5,987 nucleotides of DNA from Acidocella sp. (lineage in GTDB: Bacteria; Pseudomonadota; Alphaproteobacteria; Acetobacterales; Acetobacteraceae). A program made the translations under genes and the position numbers. Below the pieces are notes generated by a model. That model was given only the letters and a program-made list of their open reading frames with translations, searched no databases and was not told where the DNA came from. Location of the stretch: the NCBI GenBank assembly GCA_028687415.1, contig JAQUAC010000147.1, positions 1 through 5,987 on the forward strand. The letters are read 5' to 3'. Of this stretch, positions 1 to 4,766 are shown piece by piece; position 1 is the stretch's first letter, and each line of letters begins with the position of its first letter.

Positions 1-1539
1 TTCAAGCCGCTGCGGCTGATGAATGGTCTGTATCTGCAATTGCACGCCTATATGCTGCGCGTCGCCATCCCCTACGGCGTGCTTAGCGCCACGCAGCTGC
101 GCCAGCTCGCCTACGTGGCCCGGTATTACGACCGTGGCTACGGCCATTTCACCACGCGCCAGAACATCCAGTTCAACTGGTTGCGGCTGGAGGATACGCC
201 CGAAGTGCTGGCGGCGCTGGCCGAGGCCGATCTGCACGGTATTCAAACCAGCGGTAACTGCATCCGCAACGTCACAACCGACGAATACGCCGGTGCAGCG
301 GCAGATGAGCTGGTCGATCCGCGCCTCTACGCCGAGATCATGCGCCAATGGTCCACCGATCATCCGGAATTCACCTACCTGCCGCGCAAGTTCAAGATCG
401 CCATCGTCGGCGCGCCGCAAGACCGCGCGGCGGCGCGGCTGCACGATATCGGCATCGAGGCGCACAAGAACGCGGCCGGTGAGCCGGTATTCCGCGTTTT
501 CGCCGGTGGCGGGCTGGGGCGCACGCCTTACGTCGCCATCAAGCTGCGCGATGAAGTGCCGGTGGCCGAGCTGCTGCGCTATAACGAGGCGATCCTGCGC
601 GTCTACAACGCGCTAGGCCGGCGCGACAACATGTACAAAGCGCGGATAAAAATCCTCATCCGCGAGATGAAGCCGGAAGCCTTCATCCAGATGGTCGAGG
701 ACGAATACGCCGCCCTGCCACCGGATTACTGCCTGCTGACGCCAGAGATCGTGCAGGCCGTGGCCGCGCGCTTCGTGGCCCCGGATTTCCCGCGTCAGGA
801 CACGGGCGTGCTGGCCAAGGCACTGGCCGAGACCCCCGCCTTGCGCGCCTGGGCCAAGCAGAACACCCACCCGCACCGCGCTCCCGGCTACATCTCGGTG
901 GCGATCTCGCTGAAGCCCGTCGGCGGCATCCCCGGCGATGCCAGTGCCGACGAGATGGACGCGGTCGCTGCCCTCGCGGACAAATACTCCAAGGGCGAAA
1001 TCCGTGTCAGCCACGTGCAGAACCTGGTTCTGCCGCATGTCGCCAAGGATGATCTGCCGGCGCTGTTCGCCGGGCTGGTCGAGGCCGGGTTGGCCTCCGC
1101 CAATGTCGGCCTGGTCACGGACATCATCGCCTGCCCAGGCATGGATTACTGCGCCCTCGCCACCGCCCGTTCCATTCCTGTGTCGCAGCGCATCGCCGAG
1201 CGTCTGGCCCCGCGGCAGGAGGAGATCGGCACGCTGTACGTGAATATCTCAGGTTGCATCAATGCCTGCGGGCATCACCATGTTGGCCATATCGGGTTGC
1301 TCGGCGTCGATAAGAACGGCGAGGAGGTCTACCAGATCACCCTAGGCGGTGCCGCGGACGAGAAAGCCTCCATCGGCGGCATTATTGGCCCGGCCGTGCC
1401 CACGGCGGATGTGCCTGATGCCATTGAGGCGATCGTTAACGCCTATCTCGCTGTGCGCCAGGATGGAGAACGCTTCATCGACACCTATCGCCGTCTCGGC
1501 AACAAGCCGTTCAAGGAGGCCGTCTATGCCGCTCATTAA
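1..1539 (+). CDS. cysI: Sulfite reductase hemoprotein (siroheme/[4Fe-4S]), 5'-truncated by window edge
   Basis: Assimilatory sulfite reductase of the nitrite/sulfite reductase family, reducing sulfite to sulfide with six electrons in the cytoplasm. The frame is open from base 1 (FKPLRL precedes the first Met at 19), so the true start lies upstream; about 512 residues are visible of a usual 550 or so. The N-terminal ferredoxin-like half is visible (HFTTRQNIQFNW, TSGNCIRNVT, then PRKFKIAIVGAP). The four cluster/siroheme cysteines are intact, as CPGMDYC (window residues 378 and 384) and GCINACGHHH (419 and 423). The CX5C...CX3C spacing is that of the family. No flavoprotein cysJ is visible, so the electron donor is unknown. 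The TAA at 1537-1539 lies inside the next gene, which implies translational coupling. Nitrite reductase is the main alternative; the DUF934 neighbour favours sulfite. Confidence 0.93.
   Translation, partial: FKPLRLMNGLYLQLHAYMLRVAIPYGVLSATQLRQLAYVARYYDRGYGHFTTRQNIQFNWLRLEDTPEVLAALAEADLHGIQTSGNCIRNVTTDEYAGAAADELVDPRLYAEIMRQWSTDHPEFTYLPRKFKIAIVGAPQDRAAARLHDIGIEAHKNAAGEPVFRVFAGGGLGRTPYVAIKLRDEVPVAELLRYNEAILRVYNALGRRDNMYKARIKILIREMKPEAFIQMVEDEYAALPPDYCLLTPEIVQAVAARFVAPDFPRQDTGVLAKALAETPALRAWAKQNTHPHRAPGYISVAISLKPVGGIPGDASADEMDAVAALADKYSKGEIRVSHVQNLVLPHVAKDDLPALFAGLVEAGLASANVGLVTDIIACPGMDYCALATARSIPVSQRIAERLAPRQEEIGTLYVNISGCINACGHHHVGHIGLLGVDKNGEEVYQITLGGAADEKASIGGIIGPAVPTADVPDAIEAIVNAYLAVRQDGERFIDTYRRLGNKPFKEAVYAAH
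1513..1519 (+). promoter_or_regulatory. Ribosome binding site of the DUF934 gene, inside cysI
   Basis: AAGGAGG is a near-perfect Shine-Dalgarno six bases before the ATG at 1526. It lies within the last codons of the sulfite reductase gene. It fixes the start of the next gene at 1526 rather than at the earlier in-frame ATG at 1349, which lies deep inside cysI. Confidence 0.85.
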
Positions 1540-1915
1540 TGCCAAGGGCGAGGTTATTGAGGAGTCCGGCGCGCTTGCCGAACGGCTGGGTCCGGATGCG
1601 AAGCTGGAGGACATCGCCCCCCGCCTCAACGATGCGGCGCTGATTGAGATCGAGTTCCCGAAATTCCGTGATGGGCGCGGCTTTACCCTAGCCCGCACTC
1701 TGCGCGAGCATTTCGGCTACAAGGGCGATATCCGCGCCGTCGGGCATTTCATCCCTGACCAGTTCGTGGCCCTGGCTGCCTGTGGCTTCACCTCCTTCGT
1801 GACGCCGGAGGAACACAGTCCGGCGCAGTTCGCTGCCGCCCTCAGCGCCACGCCAGAGGCCAAACAGCCGGGGCAATTGCTCCGCCGCATGGTGAGCCGC
1901 GCGCGGGAGGCATAA
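1526..1915 (+). CDS. DUF934 family protein, sulfite-reduction operon partner
   Basis: Small cytoplasmic protein of 129 residues with no signal peptide or membrane segment. The core (EFPKFRDGRGFTLARTLRE, then FGYKGDIRAVGHF, IPDQF and ACGF) is the conserved signature of DUF934. Members of this family sit next to cysI and usually cysH in alpha- and betaproteobacteria. Its biochemical role is not established; a part in sulfite reductase assembly or function is only inferred from linkage. The start is set by a strong Shine-Dalgarno at 1513-1519. The first 14 nt overlap the end of cysI, so the two genes are almost certainly one transcript and translationally coupled. The protein is a little shorter than many relatives, mostly at the C-terminus. 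No cysH follows; a terminator comes directly after. Confidence 0.85.
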   Translation: MPLINAKGEVIEESGALAERLGPDAKLEDIAPRLNDAALIEIEFPKFRDGRGFTLARTLREHFGYKGDIRAVGHFIPDQFVALAACGFTSFVTPEEHSPAQFAAALSATPEAKQPGQLLRRMVSRAREA

Positions 1916-1969
1916 GCCTCCCCCCTGACCTGAATCCGCCTACGACGTTCAATTTATGTCTTTTTGTAC

Positions 1970-2004
1970 ACCATCGCCAGCTCTGCTGACGGTGGTATTT
2001 TTTT
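1970..2004 (+). terminator. Intrinsic terminator of the cysI-DUF934 operon
   Basis: ACCATCGCCAG (1970-1980) pairs with CTGACGGTGGT (1986-1996) around a five-base loop CTCTG. The 11-pair stem has one C/A mismatch and one G-T wobble. A run of seven T (1998-2004) follows directly. It lies 54 nt after the DUF934 stop codon and points in the direction of transcription, as expected for a rho-independent terminator. Confidence 0.8.
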
Positions 2005-2070
2005 GGCCTGCTTGTGATTGTGCAGGAAATCTGTGGGTTTTAGATAATTATTTGTCTTAAAAATATTGAA

Positions 2071-2098
2071 TTGATTTGCAAACATGATAATTTATTAT
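2071..2098 (+). promoter_or_regulatory. Candidate sigma-70-type promoter for the Hint gene
   Basis: TTGATT (2071-2076, four of six to TTGACA) and TATTAT (2093-2098, five of six to TATAAT) are separated by 16 bases, giving a start near 2105 and a leader of about 160 nt. In DNA this AT-rich such hexamers arise easily. Alternatives include GATAAT at 2086-2091 and TATAGC at 2128-2133, so the exact site is uncertain. Confidence 0.3.
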
Positions 2099-2142
2099 TA
2101 TGCAGCAAAAAAGAGTGTTTTTCCGACTATAGCGATTTTGCG

Positions 2143-2157
2143 GTTTTGTTACAAAAC
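2143..2157. promoter_or_regulatory. 15-bp palindrome upstream of the Hint gene, possible operator
   Basis: GTTTTGT and ACAAAAC are exact inverted repeats on either side of a single T. The odd-length, perfectly symmetrical form suits a dimeric DNA-binding regulator better than an RNA hairpin, which could form only six pairs with a TTA loop. It lies downstream of the candidate promoter and 110 nt before the chosen start codon. No regulator family can be named from the sequence. Confidence 0.35.
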
Positions 2158-2258
2158 TTCCATTTTTCTTTGCGGGACGCATGTTTGTGCTGCGAGCAAA
2201 AAAATCGGGAGTTTGCCGCAAGGCTCTAGGGGCAGCTTGGTTTGTTAATTTTGGGTTT

Positions 2259-2263
2259 GGGGG
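2259..2263 (+). promoter_or_regulatory. Weak ribosome binding site supporting the Hint-protein start at 2268
   Basis: GGGGG lies four bases before the ATG at 2268 and can pair with the CCUCC of 16S rRNA using one G-U wobble. It is not strong, but it is better than what precedes the alternative ATG at 2181 (GCGGGA). The protein beginning at 2268, MAVTTWIGG, also matches the usual first residues of this kind of protein. Confidence 0.45.
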
Positions 2264-2267
2264 ATTT

Positions 2268-3614
2268 ATGGCTGTAACAACTTGGATTGGCGGTAGCTCC
2301 GGCTATTTTAACGTGGCGAGCAACTGGTCCGGCGGCACTGTGCCGTCTTATCAGGATGTTTACATCCCCGCAGGCAGCACCGTGATTCTTGGCAACAATG
2401 TCGCGCTGTCGGGTAATCTCTATATTACCGGTTCCGGCACGGTCACGCTCAGCGGCGCCTATACCGTTGCGGTCAGCAACGGCGTGTACATGAACGCGGG
2501 TGAAACCCTGGGTTTGTCTGGCACGACTCTTACCTCCTCCAGCCTTAACCTGTCGGGTACGGGCACGTTCACCGTCAGCGGCGGTACCTTCCGTGATAGT
2601 AATGGTATCACCGTTGCCACGGGGCAGAATCTGGTGCTGGCCAATACCACCTATTCCACCTCATCCGGTGCCACTGGGGGTGGTACGGTCACGCTCAACG
2701 GTTCGACGGCGACCTTCACGGGCGCCGCGCCGACGGTCGCTTTTTCTTTCGCTACCGTGGCCTCTGGCGGCACCAACAATGTTTTGAACGTGCCGTCCTA
2801 TACGACCAGTCTTGTCGTCACGAATATGTCCTATGGCGATGAAATTTCCGTTGGCGGTGCGGCTCTGAAACTGGTTTCGACCGGCAGGACCTCCGGCGGG
2901 CTGACGGTTTATGACTTGGAGAACACCAGCGGTTCCGTCTACGGCACTGTCACGCTGGCTTCAGGCACGCCGGGGGCAACCGCAGAGCCCTCGGGCTATA
3001 CAATCCCGCTCATAAACGTGAGCGGTACTGAGTATATCTACCCTTGCTTCTATGCAGGCACTCTGCTGGCCACGGCGGATGGCGAGATCGCGGTTGAGGC
3101 CATCACCCCCGGTATGGAGATGAAGACCGCCACGGGCGAGGTTCTGCCGGTGCGTTGGGTTGGGCGCAGCGAGGTTTCCACTCGTTTTGCCGATCCTCTG
3201 AAGGCGCTGCCCATCCGCATCAAGGCTGGCGCGCTGGCTGAGGGCCTGCCGGTGCGTGACCTGCTGGTCTCGCCGGATCACGCCATGTTCCTCGACGGTG
3301 TGCTGGTGCAAGCCGGCGCGCTGGTGAACGGCACGAGCATCCTCCGTGAGGAGAACGTGCCCGAGTGCTTCACCTACTATCATGTTGAGTTGGCGACGCA
3401 CGAGCTGCTGCTGGCCGAGGGCGCGGCAACGGAAAGCTTCGTAGATAACATGGACCGCATGAACTTCCATAACTGGGACAGTCGCGTGGCCTTGCATGCC
3501 TCGATTGTGGAAATGGAATATCCGCGCGCCAAATCCCACCGTCAGGTGCCAGAGGCGTTGCGCCAAGTGCTGGCCGCCCGCGCTGCCCTGTTCGCGGTGG
3601 CTGCCGCGGCCTGA
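2268..3614 (+). CDS. Hint-domain protein with N-terminal beta-solenoid repeats
   Basis: Protein of 448 residues. The N-terminus (TTWIGG, then ASNWSGG and VPSYQDVYIPAG) resembles the opening module of autotransporter-type passenger domains. Residues about 57-240 are Gly/Ser/Thr-rich, with repeats starting GTVTLSG (57), GTFTVSG (99), GTVTLNG (139) and GTVTLAS (226), suggesting a secreted beta-helix. A Hint_2-type domain follows from Cys260 (CFYAGT) to about 405: VEAITPG, PVRWVGR, the block-B-like SPDHAMF (His338), LVNGTS, YYHVELATHE (His372, His378) and AEGAATESF. The tail holds YPRAKSHRQVPEAL. The Cys nucleophile and His338 would permit an N-to-S acyl shift, so self-processing is possible but inferred. 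No classical signal peptide is seen from this start; an upstream ATG (2181) would add a positively charged, then hydrophobic stretch. It appears monocistronic. Its target is unknown. Confidence 0.85.
   Translation: MAVTTWIGGSSGYFNVASNWSGGTVPSYQDVYIPAGSTVILGNNVALSGNLYITGSGTVTLSGAYTVAVSNGVYMNAGETLGLSGTTLTSSSLNLSGTGTFTVSGGTFRDSNGITVATGQNLVLANTTYSTSSGATGGGTVTLNGSTATFTGAAPTVAFSFATVASGGTNNVLNVPSYTTSLVVTNMSYGDEISVGGAALKLVSTGRTSGGLTVYDLENTSGSVYGTVTLASGTPGATAEPSGYTIPLINVSGTEYIYPCFYAGTLLATADGEIAVEAITPGMEMKTATGEVLPVRWVGRSEVSTRFADPLKALPIRIKAGALAEGLPVRDLLVSPDHAMFLDGVLVQAGALVNGTSILREENVPECFTYYHVELATHELLLAEGAATESFVDNMDRMNFHNWDSRVALHASIVEMEYPRAKSHRQVPEALRQVLAARAALFAVAAAA
2436..2701 (+). repeat. Degenerate 40-42-codon tandem repeats within the Hint gene
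   Basis: Three 20-nt segments at 2436-2455, 2562-2581 and 2682-2701 are close copies; the second differs from the first at three positions and the third at two. They are spaced 126 and 120 nt apart, both multiples of three. A fourth, weaker copy begins at 2943, 261 nt after the third, about twice the period. Each encodes a G-T-x-T-x-x-G strand, and the units share a later N-G-x-x-x-x-x-G pattern. This fits duplicated coils of a beta-solenoid and gives material for recombination-driven length change. Confidence 0.65.
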
Positions 3615-3639
3615 GCATCGTAAACGTATTGCGTCTAAG

Positions 3640-3669
3640 AGCGGGGCGGGCCTTATGGTCCGCCCCGCT
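3640..3669 (+). terminator. GC-rich hairpin after the Hint gene, probable terminator
   Basis: AGCGGGGCGG and CCGCCCCGCT are exact inverted repeats. With GCC/GGT inside them, including one G-T pair, they form a 13-pair stem closed by a TTAT loop. The hairpin starts 25 nt after the stop codon at 3612-3614. The stem is very stable but the following bases (TGCGTTTGGG) make a poor T-tract, so termination may be partial and transcription could continue into the cysK leader. Confidence 0.6.
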
Positions 3670-3709
3670 TGCGTTTGGGTGGGGCTTCTCCATTTTGCGG
3701 GATGCGGGG

Positions 3710-3715
3710 TAGAAT
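3710..3715 (+). promoter_or_regulatory. Candidate -10 element for cysK
   Basis: TAGAAT matches five of six bases of TATAAT and would give a start near 3722 and a leader of about 74 nt. The base stretch 17 nt upstream (TCTCCA) is a poor -35. A second -10-like TATAAA at 3773-3778 would initiate inside the ribosome site and is less likely. Confidence 0.25.
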
Positions 3716-3784
3716 AACCGTACCGTTGGAGAATCGGGGGCTTGCGTGGGGCCCAAAATGACGCAATAACTCTATAAAAATTGT

Positions 3785-3788
3785 GGAG
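3785..3788 (+). promoter_or_regulatory. Ribosome binding site of cysK
   Basis: GGAG, within TGGAGAAT, lies seven bases before the ATG at 3796. It selects this ATG over the in-frame TTG at 3781, which would add five residues and include the ribosome site itself. Confidence 0.75.
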
Positions 3789-3795
3789 AATAGAA

Positions 3796-4710
3796 ATGCC
3801 CGTTAACAGCGTACTTGAGACCATTGGCAATACCCCGCATATCCGCCTGGCCCGGCTGTTTCCGGATGCCGCCGTGTATGTGAAATCCGAACGCACCAAT
3901 CCCGGCGGTTCGATCAAGGACCGCATCGCCCTGGCCATGGTGGAGGATGCCGAGGCCAAAGGCCTGCTTAAGCCCGGCGGACTGATCATTGAGCCCACCT
4001 CCGGCAATACTGGTGTCGGCCTGGCGCTGGTGGCGGCGGTGAAGGGCTATAAGCTCATCCTCGTGATGCCGGAGAGCATGTCTGTTGAGCGCCGCCGCCT
4101 GATGCAGGCCTACGGCGCCAGCTTCGACCTCACCCCGCGCGAGAAAGGCATGAAGGGCGCCATCACCCGTGCCGCCGAGCTGGCCGAGCAGAACCCCGGC
4201 GCCTGGATTCCGCAGCAATTCGAGAACCCGGCGAATATCGCCATCCACGCCCGCACCACGGCGCTGGAGATCCTGGCAGACTTCCCCGAAGGGCTGGATG
4301 TCATCATCACCGGCGTCGGCACTGGAGGACACATTACCGGCGTGGCCGAGACGCTGAAGAAGCATTGGCCGAACCTCAAAGTCTTCGCGGTCGAGCCTGC
4401 CGCCTCCCCGGTTATCTCCGGCGGCGCGCCGGCCCCGCACCCCATCCAGGGCATCGGTGCCGGGTTCATCCCCGCCAATTTGCACCTCGCCGCCATTGAC
4501 GGCGTGATCCAGGTGGAGGGCGAGGAAGCCAAGGACTACGCCCGTCGCTCTGCTGCACGGGAAGGCCTGCTGGTCGGCATCTCCTCCGGCGCCACGCTGG
4601 CGGCCATCGCCAAAAAGTTGCCCGAGCTGCCCGCCGGCGCGAAAATCCTCGGTTTCAACTACGATACCGGCGAGCGCTACCTCTCGGTCCCGGATTTTCT
4701 CCCGGCTTGA
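3796..4710 (+). CDS. cysK: Cysteine synthase (O-acetylserine sulfhydrylase)
   Basis: PLP enzyme of 304 residues that makes cysteine from O-acetylserine and sulfide in the cytoplasm, the step after sulfite reductase. The fold-type II signatures are all present: TIGNTPHIRL near the N-terminus, the Schiff-base Lys41 in NPGGSIKDR, the substrate loop TSGNTG (68-73), the phosphate-binding GTGGH (175-179) and GISSGAT (261-267) near the PLP ring nitrogen. The numbering of Lys41 and the TSGNTG loop matches well-studied CysK proteins. WIPQQFENPANIAIH supports CysK over cystathionine beta-synthase. CysK or CysM specificity cannot be fully settled from sequence, but CysK is favoured. The start is chosen for its GGAG at seven bases and the family-like MPVNSVLETIGNTP. 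The stop codon overlaps an FNR/FixK-type box that probably serves hemN. No terminator separates the two genes, so read-through is possible. Confidence 0.94.
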   Translation: MPVNSVLETIGNTPHIRLARLFPDAAVYVKSERTNPGGSIKDRIALAMVEDAEAKGLLKPGGLIIEPTSGNTGVGLALVAAVKGYKLILVMPESMSVERRRLMQAYGASFDLTPREKGMKGAITRAAELAEQNPGAWIPQQFENPANIAIHARTTALEILADFPEGLDVIITGVGTGGHITGVAETLKKHWPNLKVFAVEPAASPVISGGAPAPHPIQGIGAGFIPANLHLAAIDGVIQVEGEEAKDYARRSAAREGLLVGISSGATLAAIAKKLPELPAGAKILGFNYDTGERYLSVPDFLPA

Positions 4711-4720
4711 CCTGAATCAA
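4707..4720 (+). promoter_or_regulatory. FNR/FixK-type box upstream of hemN
   Basis: TTGAC-CTGA-ATCAA matches the FNR consensus TTGAT-N4-ATCAA at nine of ten fixed positions, and fits the relaxed alphaproteobacterial FixK/FnrL form TTGAY-N4-RTCAA completely. It is centred at 4713.5, overlaps the cysK stop codon and lies 34 nt before the hemN start codon. Control of hemN by Fnr/FixK proteins under low oxygen is well known in alphaproteobacteria, so site and gene agree. A class II position (centre at -41.5) would put the transcript start at about 4755. Confidence 0.7.
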
Positions 4721-4732
4721 TGTCACCCGCCC

Positions 4733-4766
4733 GGCATCGCTTCATGGCTTGCCCATGAACGATGCC
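4733..4766 (+). promoter_or_regulatory. Hairpin enclosing the hemN start codon
   Basis: GGCATCG (4733-4739) pairs exactly with CGATGCC (4760-4766), and TTCATG (4741-4746) pairs exactly with CATGAA (4754-4759). One bulged C at 4740 and a seven-base loop GCTTGCC complete a 13-pair stem. The start codon ATG (4755-4757) and codons 2-4 of hemN lie in the right arm. No T-tract follows, so it is not a standard terminator. A role in blocking translation on cysK-hemN read-through mRNA is inferred; a DNA operator is another possibility. Confidence 0.6.

Larger units (their letters stand above)
1916..2267. other. AT-rich non-coding region between the cysI operon and the Hint gene
   Basis: This 352-nt stretch shows no convincing gene. 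It starts with the operon terminator and then becomes strikingly AT-rich: bases 2041-2100 contain 9 G/C of 60 (15%), against about 65% in a sample of cysK. It contains a candidate promoter (2071-2098), a 15-bp palindrome (2143-2157) and an A7 run (2198-2204). An in-frame ATG at 2181 would extend the Hint protein by 29 residues, but only 11 of those 29 codons end in G or C and the site has no good Shine-Dalgarno, so I treat it as leader. Such composition suggests curved or nucleoid-protein-bound DNA and a possible foreign origin for the downstream gene. Confidence 0.6.
3686..3790 (+). promoter_or_regulatory. Repeat-rich cysK leader with alternative pairings to its Shine-Dalgarno
   Basis: TTCTCCA at 3686-3692 is exactly complementary to TGGAGAA at 3727-3733 and to a second TGGAGAA at 3784-3790, which is the cysK Shine-Dalgarno. 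The two pairings are mutually exclusive, the layout of a leader switch that hides or frees a ribosome site. CTTGCGT also occurs twice (3668-3674, 3741-3747) and ACCGT is in tandem at 3717-3726. The switch needs a transcript starting before 3686; no strong promoter is visible there, so function is speculative. Confidence 0.3.

Noticed and set aside
23..616. Plus-strand open frame of 197 codons in another phase over the sulfite reductase gene
   Set aside because: Its Arg/Ser/Pro/Cys-rich composition is typical of an out-of-frame reading of GC-rich coding DNA; the overlapping frame carries all the sulfite reductase motifs.
2064..2076. A near match to an IHF site on the minus strand (TTGATT with an upstream AT element)
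   Set aside because: One fixed position differs, and near matches are expected in DNA this AT-rich.
2071..2084. A second possible FNR-type box, TTGAT followed four bases later by AAACA
   Set aside because: Only the first half-site fits; the second matches ATCAA at two of five positions.
3628..3767. Distant inverted repeat ATTGCGTC (3628-3635) and GACGCAAT (3760-3767) flanking the Hint-cysK gap
   Set aside because: Eight bases separated by 124 nt are not clearly above chance, and nothing between them looks like a mobile element.
1916..3795. Search for a CRISPR array, tRNA, insertion sequence or attachment site in the gaps
   Set aside because: No regularly spaced repeats, tRNA-like cloverleaf, transposase fragment or long flanking direct repeats could be seen by eye.
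2961..4007. A 348-codon open frame on the minus strand spanning the Hint gene end, the gap and the cysK start
   Set aside because: It lies antisense to two well-supported genes, crosses the terminator hairpin and has no recognisable domain. Long antisense frames are common in GC-rich DNA.
3772..4485. Minus-strand open frame of 237 codons opposite cysK
   Set aside because: It is the antisense shadow of a clear cysK and shows no family motifs.
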